This document shows positions 17,276 through 25,342 of a stretch of DNA of 64,000 nucleotides, one piece after another. The notes below the pieces were generated by a model that was given only the letters and a program-made list of their open reading frames with translations, was not told where the DNA came from and searched no databases. How positions within the stretch are numbered: position 1 is the first letter of the stretch; each line of letters begins with the position of its first letter. The position numbers and the translations under genes are program-made. Origin of the DNA: Cloacimonetes bacterium UBA5210 (GTDB lineage Bacteria; Cloacimonadota; Cloacimonadia; Cloacimonadales; Cloacimonadaceae); assembly GCA_002412625.1 (NCBI GenBank), contig DHVK01000032.1:15335-79334 (forward strand), in the 5' to 3' direction.

Positions 17276-17306
17276 GGAACTCGCCGCTCCCGGGGCGTTT
17301 TTCTGC
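17276..17306 (-). repeat. CCCGGG-centred dispersed element, copy a
   Basis: It reads GGAACTCGCCGCTCCCGGGG followed by CGTTTTTCTGC. It is the inverse of the unit at 17398-17428, and the two flank about 91 bp. Six further copies or fragments occur at 17398, 22534, 22745, 22895, 22999 and 23062. Confidence 0.85.
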
Positions 17307-17397
17307 AAAATAACACCCAAGCCACTGCAAGCCACCCCACCACCCCACCAACAGGCACTTCAACTACTCCGGCAATACGAGCACTGGTGGAAGGCTG

Positions 17398-17428
17398 GCA
17401 GAAAAACGCCCCGGGAGGGACGAGCTCC
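17398..17428 (+). repeat. CCCGGG-centred dispersed element, copy b
   Basis: It reads GCAGAAAAACGCCCCGGGAG followed by GGACGAGCTCC, the reverse complement of copy a with a few changes. With copy a it could form a long stem enclosing 17307-17397. Confidence 0.85.
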
Positions 17429-17476
17429 AACCACTAACCGCAGCACGATCTCAGAACAACGAACTAATAACTAAGC

Positions 17477-17508
17477 AAAAACCCCCACCACAAATCAGGC
17501 AGGGGTTT
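17477..17508 (-). terminator. Terminator of the small two-gene operon
   Basis: On the minus strand AACCCC-TG-CC pairs with GG-TG-GGGGTT, leaving an internal two-base mismatch, and runs into TTTTTG. It lies about 24 bases past the stop of the 53-residue gene. Confidence 0.7.
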
Positions 17509-17531
17509 GGTTTAATCGATTACTGGGTTGC

Positions 17532-17693
17532 TTAGATATCAACATCCATATCCAGGGTGTTGAAGAAGATCTGCAGCAAGATCCCCACGATCAGCTCAAA
17601 AAAGATCTGTTCGTTATCTTCATTGATCAAGGGAATGTTCACCATTTCGTTGATGCGGGTGGCAAGGACGCGGACGAGGCTAGTGTTTTCCAT
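17532..17693 (-). CDS. Small protein of unknown function, 53 residues
   Basis: A short gene that reads MENTSLVRVLATRINEMVNI at the N-terminus and ends LDMDVDI. ATG 17693 has an excellent ribosome site (GGAGG, five bases upstream). It lies 13 bases after the stop of the 151-residue gene and before a terminator, so it is the second gene of a two-gene operon. The middle (FFELIVGILLQIFFNTL) is hydrophobic and amphipathic, too short and too mixed to be sure of a membrane helix. I do not recognise the family. Its coding status rests on the ribosome site, operon context and sensible composition. Confidence 0.7.
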   Translation of the reverse strand: MENTSLVRVLATRINEMVNIPLINEDNEQIFFELIVGILLQIFFNTLDMDVDI

Positions 17694-17706
17694 TGTTTCC
17701 TCCGTT

Positions 17707-18162
17707 TTACATTGCGCTGTCGAGCAGCTCGTAGTTGCTTACTTTGGGCAGATAGCCGGCCTCAATCGAGGAGGCGAGATCTGTCAGATCCACGAACAGG
17801 GTCTGGATATCGTTATAGGTGATGCTGGCCAGGTCCACGCTCTCACCGCTGATCTCGGCAAAGCCGTACATCATCTTTACAAAGAGGCTGTAGGCATTGG
17901 GATTCAGGCGCTTGCGCGGGCTCTTCTCTTTACCGTAGATATCCGCGTAGGTGCGGAGGTCGGATTTGTAGCCCTCGCTGCAATCGGCATACAGGGCACT
18001 CAGGTTCTTGGCAATATCGCCCATCCGCGTATTGTGCTCGGTGAGGGTGGGCACCACATACTTGCGGGCGATGCAAACTGCCCCGTTTTTGTAACTGGCG
18101 AAGGTGATCTCGTCGATGGTTCCGCTGTAAGCGGCGATACCGTATTTGAGTTGTGCTTTCAT
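17707..18162 (-). CDS. Conserved-looking hypothetical protein, 151 residues
   Basis: Start ATG 18162 has GGAG with good spacing; an ATG 21 bases upstream is in frame but lacks a ribosome site. The protein begins MKAQLKYGIAAYSGTIDEIT and contains a basic stretch KEKSPRKRLNP near residue 85. It has no signal peptide or membrane segment. The N-terminal pattern (short strand, SGTIDEITFASYKNG, ARKYVVPT) faintly recalls bacterial beta-rich proteins with SGKIGDVV-type openings, but this is not a secure match. It is the first gene of a two-gene operon with its own promoter (18210-18238). Function unknown. Confidence 0.8.
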   Translation of the reverse strand: MKAQLKYGIAAYSGTIDEITFASYKNGAVCIARKYVVPTLTEHNTRMGDIAKNLSALYADCSEGYKSDLRTYADIYGKEKSPRKRLNPNAYSLFVKMMYGFAEISGESVDLASITYNDIQTLFVDLTDLASSIEAGYLPKVSNYELLDSAM

Positions 18163-18209
18163 TGTGATCTCCTTTAAGATCATTTTTTTTGGCTTTCCGG
18201 ATTGCCTAC

Positions 18210-18238
18210 TTTATATGTAGTGGACAGCGACTGGACAA
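18210..18238 (-). promoter_or_regulatory. Sigma-70-type promoter of the 151/53-residue operon
   Basis: On the minus strand TTGTCC (18238-18233), a 17-base spacer, then TATAAA (18215-18210). It would start transcription near 18204, about 42 bases before the ATG. The -35 and spacer region is duplicated in a 22-base identity at 59744-59765. Confidence 0.6.
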
Positions 18239-18279
18239 ATCCGGAAATTCCCGGAGAACGAGCAGCGTAAGTGGCTATG

Positions 18280-18800
18280 ATGCATTGCGATATGAAAGCA
18301 ATAATTCTTATGCGGCAGGGGATTGAACGCAGATCGAGCGCATCGGGGGGATGCTTTGGATCTGTGGATGGAACGCAGATTGAGCAAATTGGGACGATCG
18401 GGGGCTTTTGATGGAACTATGATCTACAGGATCCCCATGATCTCCATGATTCAGATTATGGAGGACGGTGTTATAATGCAGCAGTTGATTTGTGTTGCGG
18501 TGAGTTCCCATTCATCATTCTCGTTAATCGTTAAATGTTCATCGTTCACCATTCACCGGATCCGTGGATGGAACGCAGATTGAACTGATTAAACTGATTT
18601 CCACAGATTATGGAACGCAGATTGAACTGATTAAACTGATTGTAACGATTTTTTATCTGAGTTACGGTCGGCAACAATAACCAACTGCAAAACTAACCAA
18701 CCGCAGCACTGCAGCACCAACCAACCGCAGCACTGCAGCACCAACCAACAGCAGCACCAATTCCTCATTCATCATTCATCATTCCTCATTCATTGTTCAT
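18280..18800. repeat. Repeat-rich intergenic region
   Basis: No gene is seen. It contains a diverged copy of the 95-bp repeat (about 18366-18460), two close copies of an AACGCAGATTGAACTGATT-type unit (about 18569-18645), a 24-base tandem CCAACCGCAGCACTGCAGC unit (18697-18760, two full copies and a partial), and short ATTCATCATTCATC-like simple repeats (18765-18810). The short frames that cross it are products of the repeats. Confidence 0.75.
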
Positions 18801-18994
18801 TGTTCATTTCCTTCCACAGCCCCAAAGCCCATGATAACAGACACTCCTCCGCTTTGTTGCTTACAAGCAGCAGGCCTTGCCACAGATTGTTAAGAAAAAA
18901 ACACTTGCCAGATTTCCGCTCCGCAGGACAGTCGCACCAAAGTGATAGAAATATATCATAAACATAGAACAAACCTATAATTCTGGGAGGAATT

Positions 18995-21900
18995 ATGAAG
19001 AAATTACTTTTCGTATTTATGCTCAGCCTGCTGATGATCGGCATGGCGTGGGGACAAGGCAGTGAGAATTTTGATAATTGCGCTGCCACAGCAATTTATC
19101 TTGACGGCTCATTTGTTGGTAATGGTGGCATAACTTGGACATACGGCCATGCCAGAAATGTAGATACATATCCTATTGATGGTAATGGACTGATGTTAAG
19201 AAGAGCCTCAGACAGCTACCTCCAAGCTACAATACCAAATGGAGTAGGAAGTTTTTCCTTCCAGTACAGAAAAGCCTACACGGGAACAAGTGCCCGGGAA
19301 CTGGAACTTATTGTTAACGGCGTACAAAAAGGTACGACTGGTTCATTTGGTACAGCTGAGCCCGACCCAACAGTATACACTTTCACCCTGGACAATATTA
19401 ACGAAACAGGGAATGTAACCGTAAAGATTAAGAACGTGGGAACGACTACAACAAACAGACAGGCGATTCTTGATAACATTACTTGGACCGGATTTGCTTC
19501 ATTGGATCCCACCATCACTGTATCCCCAACTACCCTCTCCGACTTCTCTTATGCCATTGGCAATGGCCCTTCAGCAGAACAGAGTTTTACCGTTAGTGGC
19601 TCTAACCTTACGGCAAACATTAGTATTAGCGCTCCCACGAATTATGAGATTTCTACCGGTACCGGTGGAAGCTTTGCCGCTACCAGCCCCATCACCCTCA
19701 CTCAATCCGGTGGAACTGTCAGCGAAACCACGATCTACGCTCGCCTTAAAGCTGGTCTTAGTGCTGGTGATTACAACAACGAAAATATTACAGTCTCTTC
19801 TTCAGGCGCTACAAACAAAACCGTTACCTGTAGCGGGAGTGTAGCAGCTCCATTAACCACTACCATTCCTTATGCTGAAAGCTTTACTTCAAACTTAAAC
19901 GGAGTTTATACCTTCTCAGTTTCAGGAACTAAACCATGGTATCAATCGAGTGGAACCGCCATCTGTAATGGATATAATGGAAGCGGTAATGAAGAGCACT
20001 GGTTAGTTTTACCGGGCATCAATTTTAATAACTACTCCGCGGAGCGGATGACGTTTACCACGAGAGCTAACTATGGTACGATTAACGCTACTAACTATCT
20101 AAAACTCATGTATTCAACCAATTATTCCGGCTTGGGCAACCCCACTTCTGCAACATGGACAGAGCTTAGCTTTGCCAATGGTGGGACAAACAATACAACT
20201 ACACCTTCCGGTGTTATCAATTTGTCCGATATCAACGGAACACAAGTCTTTCTTGCTTTCAAATATGTGAGCACAGATAGTCCCACTTCGTGGGTAGTGG
20301 ATGATATCAGCATTTATCTCTCCACTCCGGTAGTGTCTGTGGGTTCCAGCCTCAATAGTTTTACTTATGAGCATAATGCGGGACCATCCGCGGAGCAAAG
20401 CTTCACTGTTAGTGGCGCTGACCTTACTGCTAATATCACCGTTACTCCCCCAAGCAATTATGAAATCTCTACCGGAACAGGTGTGACTTTTGTTGCCACT
20501 AATCCGATAGTTCTTACTCAGTCAGGTGGGTCGGTTAGTGAAACGACTATTTATGTGAGGCTCAAAGAGAACTTAGCCATTGGGACATATGATCAAGATA
20601 TAACAATTGCTTCAACTGATGCTGTGACGCAAACCGTAACCTGCAGCGGGTCGGTGACATCTCCGCCAGCTCCAACTGCTCCGATTGCTACCGCTGCCAC
20701 AGTTGTTGGTTCGGACAGCTTTACCGCAAACTGGAACTCAGTTTCCGGAGCTACCGGATATCGCCTTGATGTTTATGAAAAAGAAGTTGGAGCAACGGCT
20801 ACCGATTTGTTTATATCTGAGTATGTAGAAGGAAGTGGTTCAGGTAACAAGTATATTGAGATATTCAATGGCACCGGATCTAGTGTCAATCTATCCAATT
20901 ATACTCTAAGACTATACTCTAATGGATCTTCAACTGTGTCTTATAGTGTGGTTCTCGACGGAACACTTGTTGATGGTGCGACATATGTTATTGGTCGTAC
21001 AGATGGCACAATATATACTTCTTCAGACCTAACGAGCAATTCTGTCATTAACTTTAACGGAGATGATGCAATAGAGTTGTATAGAACGGATACATCTACT
21101 TCCGTTGACATATTTGGTCGGATAGGCGACGATCCCGGATCTGCTTGGACTGGGAACGATGGCTATACAACTGTGGATAAAACCCTTGTTCGTAAAGCTG
21201 AAGTATCTCAGGGAATAACTGCTAACCCCACTGGCACAGGCCCCACTGCATTCACCACACTCACAACTGAATGGGACATGTATCCGCAAGACACAGCCAC
21301 CTACCTCGGTTCCCACACCTTCGCGGGTGGTAGCACATTGACCTACTTTGCCGGATTCGATAACAGAGACGTCAGCAATGTGACCAGCTATGAAGTTACC
21401 GGTCTTGATCCTGAAACAACATATTACTATGTGGTTCGTGCTTATGATGCGTATTCGCAGACCAGCACAAGCTCCAACGAGATTGAAGTTACGACAGATG
21501 CTGCCAGCACCTACGAATACCCCGAAGGCACAGAAATTGATGCTGGCGTCGTTTTGATCGAAATCAGCGGTGGCAACGGTATCATCGTTACCGGTGAACC
21601 TACTCCTGTTCCCAATCCCGGTTTTACTGCTACTTTTGAACAAAGAATTGAACTTACCGGAGATGGTCCTTGGCTCGTTACCGTATTCTCGCTGGATGAA
21701 TGGGTGGCGTGCCTATTTGACGGCAGTTGGATAGTTGAAGAAGTTGATGGAACCGGTTATGTTTCCTTCTGGCTAGAATTTGCCAAGAGCAAAAACACCG
21801 TGATCGAGCTCAAATCCGGCAACGGTGGCAATCCCACCCTGCCCGTGGAGCTTTCCACCTTCACCGCGACCATCAGCTCCATCCACAGTGCCGTACTCAC

Positions 21901-22450
21901 TTGGGTTACCGAGACCGAGACCAATGTGAACGGATTCTACATTTATCGTAACATGGAAAGCAATCTGGATACTGCCATCTTGGTCAGCAACCTGATCCCT
22001 GCCACAAACACCTCTACCCAGCAGGTTTATCAGTTTACCGATAGTGAGCTTGGACAGATCGGCACCTATTACTACTGGTTAATGGTTTCCGATATCGATG
22101 GCAGCGAAAGCGTCCACGGTCCCATCAGCGTGATCTACGAACAGGGCGGAAACACCACACCGAATATCCCCCAGATCACCGAGCTGAAGAATGTGTATCC
22201 GAATCCCTTCAACCCCAGTACCACGATCAATTACGCGCTTGCTAACATGCAGAACGTAAGCTTCTCGATCTTCAACAGCCGTGGTCAATTGGTACGTAGC
22301 TACCAAATGGGCACCAAAGCTGCCGGCAACCACAATTTCGTGTGGAACGGCACCGACGAAAATGGCCAAACTGTGAGCACCGGTGTGTATTTCATCCGCA
22401 TGCAGGCAGGCCGTGACAGCTTCAGCAAAAAAGCTGTATTGATGAAATAA
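18995..22450 (+). CDS. Large secreted multidomain protein with lamin-tail domain
   Basis: An 1151-residue exported protein. The start has GGAGG six bases before ATG, and residues 1-20 form a signal peptide (MKKLLFVFMLSLLMIGMAWG). In order: a beta-sandwich (22-165); an Ig-like repeat (173-284); a jelly-roll, cleaved-adhesin-like domain (290-440); a second copy of the Ig-like repeat (445-554, sharing GPSAEQSFTVSG and NYEISTGTG); a fibronectin III domain opening near 559; a lamin-tail domain (about 602-775, LFISEYVEGSG and NYTLRLYSNGS); the rest of the fibronectin domain (782-835); and a type A sorting-like C-terminus (1066-1151, VYPNPFNPST, SRGQLVRS, STGVYFIRM). Probably a cell-surface or matrix protein; no catalytic domain was recognised. 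Confidence 0.88.
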   Translation: MKKLLFVFMLSLLMIGMAWGQGSENFDNCAATAIYLDGSFVGNGGITWTYGHARNVDTYPIDGNGLMLRRASDSYLQATIPNGVGSFSFQYRKAYTGTSARELELIVNGVQKGTTGSFGTAEPDPTVYTFTLDNINETGNVTVKIKNVGTTTTNRQAILDNITWTGFASLDPTITVSPTTLSDFSYAIGNGPSAEQSFTVSGSNLTANISISAPTNYEISTGTGGSFAATSPITLTQSGGTVSETTIYARLKAGLSAGDYNNENITVSSSGATNKTVTCSGSVAAPLTTTIPYAESFTSNLNGVYTFSVSGTKPWYQSSGTAICNGYNGSGNEEHWLVLPGINFNNYSAERMTFTTRANYGTINATNYLKLMYSTNYSGLGNPTSATWTELSFANGGTNNTTTPSGVINLSDINGTQVFLAFKYVSTDSPTSWVVDDISIYLSTPVVSVGSSLNSFTYEHNAGPSAEQSFTVSGADLTANITVTPPSNYEISTGTGVTFVATNPIVLTQSGGSVSETTIYVRLKENLAIGTYDQDITIASTDAVTQTVTCSGSVTSPPAPTAPIATAATVVGSDSFTANWNSVSGATGYRLDVYEKEVGATATDLFISEYVEGSGSGNKYIEIFNGTGSSVNLSNYTLRLYSNGSSTVSYSVVLDGTLVDGATYVIGRTDGTIYTSSDLTSNSVINFNGDDAIELYRTDTSTSVDIFGRIGDDPGSAWTGNDGYTTVDKTLVRKAEVSQGITANPTGTGPTAFTTLTTEWDMYPQDTATYLGSHTFAGGSTLTYFAGFDNRDVSNVTSYEVTGLDPETTYYYVVRAYDAYSQTSTSSNEIEVTTDAASTYEYPEGTEIDAGVVLIEISGGNGIIVTGEPTPVPNPGFTATFEQRIELTGDGPWLVTVFSLDEWVACLFDGSWIVEEVDGTGYVSFWLEFAKSKNTVIELKSGNGGNPTLPVELSTFTATISSIHSAVLTWVTETETNVNGFYIYRNMESNLDTAILVSNLIPATNTSTQQVYQFTDSELGQIGTYYYWLMVSDIDGSESVHGPISVIYEQGGNTTPNIPQITELKNVYPNPFNPSTTINYALANMQNVSFSIFNSRGQLVRSYQMGTKAAGNHNFVWNGTDENGQTVSTGVYFIRMQAGRDSFSKKAVLMK

Positions 22451-22486
22451 GCAATAGATAAGAAGAGAACTACATAATGACTCCCA

Positions 22487-22515
22487 CCCCGGGCTTTTGT
22501 TAGCCCGGGGTTTTC
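22487..22515 (+). terminator. Terminator after the large secreted protein
   Basis: A perfect 9-bp stem CCCCGGGCT/AGCCCGGGG with a six-base loop, followed by TTTTCT. It lies 37 bases past the stop. Confidence 0.92.
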
Positions 22516-22533
22516 TATATGCGAGGGGAGATA

Positions 22534-22563
22534 GGAACACGCCGCTCCCGGGGCGTTTTTCTG
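22534..22563 (-). repeat. CCCGGG-centred dispersed element, copy c
   Basis: It reads GGAACACGCCGCTCCCGGGG followed by CGTTTTTCTG and then GGTAAGCACCC, in the same orientation as copy a. A truncated copy d (22745-22764) lacks the CGTTTTTCTG part. Confidence 0.8.
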
Positions 22564-22744
22564 TGGGTAAGCACCCAAGTAAAGCATGTGGACAGTAGGT
22601 TTGCCTATACCCAATTATCATGCTGCGGACATAATCATCGTGCAGCGGACATAATCATCGTGCTGCTTGAAATCCAAAACGCCGAATAGTATGGATGTAT
22701 ATGTATAGATTGTCAATGCGTTTTGAACTCCACGAGGGGAGATA

Positions 22745-22764
22745 GGAACACGCCGCTCCCGGGG
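22745..22764 (-). repeat. CCCGGG-centred dispersed element, truncated copy d
   Basis: Only the GGAACACGCCGCTCCCGGGG half is present. The usual CGTTTTTCTGC end is replaced by unrelated sequence. Confidence 0.65.
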
Positions 22765-22820
22765 CCTGGGCTGTGCCCGGGGAAACATATTCCCCCCACC
22801 ATTTATCAATGTGAGTTTAT

Positions 22821-22873
22821 CCTGATTTCAAGTTGTTATTGTGCTGTGTACATGGGATAATAACAGCTTGATC
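22821..22873. repeat. Dispersed palindromic element, copy C
   Basis: Minus-strand orientation: ATCAAGCTGTTATTATC, a central CATGTACACAGC, then ACTTGAAATCAGG. It aligns over its whole length with copy E at 49063-49120. Confidence 0.7.
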
Positions 22874-22894
22874 TCGGTTTTACTATAGCCGACC

Positions 22895-22924
22895 GGAACG
22901 CGCCCCTCCCGGGGCGCTTTTCTG
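22895..22924 (-). repeat. CCCGGG-centred dispersed element, copy e
   Basis: It reads GGAACGCGCCCCTCCCGGGG followed by CGCTTTTCTGC, then AAGTAGCACC. It forms an inverted pair with 22999-23030. Confidence 0.8.
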
Positions 22925-22972
22925 CCAAGTAGCACCGATGCTGGTTTTGAGGGTATTTGTTTGGATAAGACC

Positions 22973-23093
22973 CCAAAACATAGATCGGAGACGGTCTTGC
23001 AGAAAAACGTCCCGGGAGGGACGTAGCTCCGGGCACCAAAACATAGATCGGAGACAGTCTTGCAGAAAAACGCCCCGGGAGGGACGTAGCTCC
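22973..23093 (+). repeat. 63-bp tandem duplication carrying CCCGGG elements f and g
   Basis: Two units (from 22973 and 23036) begin CCAAAACATAGATCGGAGAC. Each ends in a copy of the dispersed element GCAGAAAAACG-YCCCGGGAGGGACGTAGCTCC (22999-23030 and 23062-23093). Only two units are present. The identity is high with a few substitutions. Confidence 0.85.
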
Positions 23094-23150
23094 ATTCAAG
23101 AGCGGGGGATACCAAGCAATTATTCAAACGCGGAAATTCAAACATTGTGC

Positions 23151-23178
23151 TTGACAGGATATTGCCGCAGGATATCTT
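23151..23178 (+). promoter_or_regulatory. Putative promoter of the rimP-nusA-infB operon
   Basis: A consensus TTGACA (-35, 23151-23156), a 16-base spacer and TATCTT (-10, 23173-23178). Transcription would begin near 23186, leaving a leader of about 180 bases before rimP. The -10 is imperfect. Confidence 0.55.
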
Positions 23179-23185
23179 GTCACAA

Positions 23186-23365
23186 ATGGTAGAATCCGCT
23201 AGAAGTGGCGGTTAAGTTGTTATGGTTCCCGCTCTTGCGGTTTTGATAGCTACAGTGGTTAGCTATTTTTTTTGATGCGAAACGGGTGTGCGCCACCGCC
23301 CAAGGGCGGATATCAGGTGCACCCAGATATATTCTTTAGAACCACATTACGAACAAGATAGACAA
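23186..23365 (+). ncRNA. Structured leader RNA upstream of rimP
   Basis: Four hairpins can be drawn in the leader: CCGCTA-GAAG-TGGCGG (23196-23211), CCGC-TCTT-GCGG followed by TTTT (23229-23244), the terminator at 23246-23273, and a composite stem GGGTGTGC...GTGCACCC (23284-23324) enclosing CCGCC-CAAG-GGCGG. No tRNA fold and no riboswitch class I know fits. The RNA could be an attenuated leader, or a short RNA ending at the terminator. Confidence 0.5.
23246..23273 (+). terminator. Intrinsic terminator inside the rimP leader
   Basis: A 7-bp stem ATAGCTA/TAGCTAT with a seven-base loop runs directly into eight T. It lies about 90 bases upstream of the rimP start and downstream of the proposed promoter. 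Confidence 0.8.
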
Positions 23366-23881
23366 ATGGCGGCCAAGCCGCAAAGATTAGAGGTTAAAGT
23401 GCAATATTACCGAACTCAGATTGAAGACATAGCCAAGAAGATTTGTGCCGAGATGCATCTTGCGTTGTATGACGTCGATGAAAAGATGAGTGGCAAGGGT
23501 CGGATCATCATTGTGTATCTCACCAAGATAGGTGGCGTACCGTTGGATGAGTGTGCCCGTTTCAGCCGGGCTCTGAGTGAGGAACTGGAAACTTTCGACC
23601 TGATTCCCGAGCGCTATTTTCTGGAAGTATCATCTCCGGGATTGGAGCGTCCGCTGAAGCTAAAGAGCCATTGGGTGAGCGCGATCAACGAAAAGGTCGC
23701 GGTGCAGTTCAATGAAGAAGAGCAGAAGCGCTCTGTGATGGGAACTCTGGTGGAAGTAAATCAGGACACGGTGGTTTTGGACGATCGTGGAGAGCCGATC
23801 GAGATCTCCCTGAAATCCATCTCCAGAGCCAAAACAGTATATTTGGGAATAGCCCGGAGAGAAGAAGAAGATGAACGCTAA
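23366..23881 (+). CDS. rimP: Ribosome maturation factor RimP
   Basis: Helps assemble the 30S subunit. ATG 23366 gives 171 residues, close to the usual 150-170; an upstream GTG at 23288 lies inside the leader hairpin and is unlikely. Family motifs are DVDEKMSGKGRIIIVYLTK, the CARFSRALSEELE helix and VSSPGLERPLK. The C-terminal part is a small SH3-like barrel (VAVQFNEEEQKRSVMGTLVE). Its end overlaps nusA by 11 bases. The ribosome binding site is weak. Confidence 0.93.
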   Translation: MAAKPQRLEVKVQYYRTQIEDIAKKICAEMHLALYDVDEKMSGKGRIIIVYLTKIGGVPLDECARFSRALSEELETFDLIPERYFLEVSSPGLERPLKLKSHWVSAINEKVAVQFNEEEQKRSVMGTLVEVNQDTVVLDDRGEPIEISLKSISRAKTVYLGIARREEEDER

Positions 23882-25109
23882 TATTCTTGAGGCAGTAATC
23901 AAGCTTGCCGCGATCAAGCAACTGGACGGTGAGTTGATCCAGCAGATCATCGTGGATTCCATCGTCAATACCTTGGCAAAGAAGCTTGAGCCGGAAAACG
24001 AACTTGAAGTATATATCGACGAGTTGTCGCGCGGGATCAAGGTGCGTTACAAATGCCTCGTGGTCGAGCTGGAAAGCTCATTGGGCGAGATTTCGCTAGC
24101 CGAAGCGCGCCTGGAGCACGATTCCGATGCGCACTTGGGTGATTACATCCAAAAAGAGATGGGTCTGCACGAATTTGAGCCGAAGCTGGTGAAGACCGCG
24201 CAAAAGATCATTCAGGACCGCATCCGTGATCTGGAAGATCAGAAGATCCAGAACGATTTTGACAAACAAAAGCACACGATTGTTTCCGGAAAGATCAAAT
24301 CCATCGACGAAAACAACGGCGGCTACCGCATCGACCTCAATTATACGGACGCACTCCTGCCGCTGGACGAACAGATTGAAAACGAATTTTACCGCGTGGG
24401 CGACAATATCAAAGCCTACGTAACCAATATCCGCAGCGGAAACAAAGGCGTGACCGTGATCCTTTCGCGCACGAATCCGGAATTTGTGAAGAAACTCTTT
24501 GAAGCGGAGATCCCCTCCATCTTCAACGGGAAAATGCACATCCGCAAGATCGTCCGTGAACCCGGGATCCGCACCAAAGTGGAGCTGGAAGCGCTGGATG
24601 AAAATCTGAACCCGATCAACGAATGCATCGGTCCCAAAGGCACCAGAATCGATAGCATCCGCAAGGAATTGCACGGTGAACAGATCGACATCGTGGTGCA
24701 TAGCGAGGATCTGGAACAGATGGTGGAAAACGCGCTCGGCATCAGCAATGTAAAGCGCGTGGTAATCGAACGCAACCGCTCTGCCTGCGTCATCGTTGAT
24801 GCGGCAGACAAAGTGATCGCGATCGGCAAGCAAGGCAAGAATGTGCGCCTTGCTGCCAAACTGACCGGGATGAAGATCGACATCTTTACTTCTGAAGAAT
24901 TTGAGGAAAAGATGTCCAAGGAACGCCGCACCGTGAGCCACGTGAGCGAGCTGGACGGAGTTACCCCGAAGATCGCCGATGTATTGCGTAATGCCGGTTA
25001 TACCAGCGTGCAGGACGTGTTCCAGGCCTCGATCAGCGAGCTTGCCTCGTTAGAAGGCATGGGCCAAAAAACAGCGGAAAAACTAAAGGAAGCAGCGAAG
25101 TATTTCTAA
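23871..25109 (+). CDS. nusA: Transcription termination/antitermination protein NusA
   Basis: RNA polymerase-associated factor, 412 residues. The N-terminal polymerase-binding domain (1-125) is followed by an S1 domain (about 135-205), two KH domains (IGPKGTRIDSIRKELHGE and IGKQGKNVRLAAKLTG) and one C-terminal helix-hairpin-helix module (GVTPKIADVLRNAGYTSVQ). It lacks the second acidic repeat of the enterobacterial protein. It overlaps rimP by 11 bases and ylxR by one (TAATG), as expected in a nus-inf operon. Confidence 0.96.
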   Translation: MNANILEAVIKLAAIKQLDGELIQQIIVDSIVNTLAKKLEPENELEVYIDELSRGIKVRYKCLVVELESSLGEISLAEARLEHDSDAHLGDYIQKEMGLHEFEPKLVKTAQKIIQDRIRDLEDQKIQNDFDKQKHTIVSGKIKSIDENNGGYRIDLNYTDALLPLDEQIENEFYRVGDNIKAYVTNIRSGNKGVTVILSRTNPEFVKKLFEAEIPSIFNGKMHIRKIVREPGIRTKVELEALDENLNPINECIGPKGTRIDSIRKELHGEQIDIVVHSEDLEQMVENALGISNVKRVVIERNRSACVIVDAADKVIAIGKQGKNVRLAAKLTGMKIDIFTSEEFEEKMSKERRTVSHVSELDGVTPKIADVLRNAGYTSVQDVFQASISELASLEGMGQKTAEKLKEAAKYF

Positions 25110-25342
25110 TGCCAAACAAAAATAGCAAGGCCGGACACATCCCGATTCGCACATGCGTGGCATGTCGAGCGAAGCGCGCGCAGCAAGAGCTGTTCAGCTT
25201 CATACTGTTGCCCTCCGGGATCGTGTATGACCTTGCCCAAAAGCTTTCAACCCGCAAATACTATGTGTGCCCAACTCCGGAATGCGTGGAAAGCCTAAGC
25301 AAATGGCGCAAAAAGCGTGCCAAAGGAAGAGCTTCCAAATGA
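25109..25342 (+). CDS. ylxR: YlxR family RNA-binding protein (DUF448)
   Basis: A small basic protein of 77 residues found almost always between nusA and infB. The signature region RTCVACRAKRAQQELFSF is near the N-terminus, and the C-terminus is rich in Lys and Arg. The family binds RNA and has been linked to RNase P regulation in Bacillus (RnpM). The start overlaps the nusA stop and the end overlaps ylxQ (ATGA). Confidence 0.9.
   Translation: MPNKNSKAGHIPIRTCVACRAKRAQQELFSFILLPSGIVYDLAQKLSTRKYYVCPTPECVESLSKWRKKRAKGRASK

Noticed and set aside
17233..17430. Minus-strand frame of 65 codons
   Set aside because: It is made of the inverted pair of CCCGGG-centred elements; no ribosome site.
22973..23093. 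Possible CRISPR array
   Set aside because: Only two contiguous 63-bp units with no spacer pattern; it is a tandem duplication of a dispersed element.
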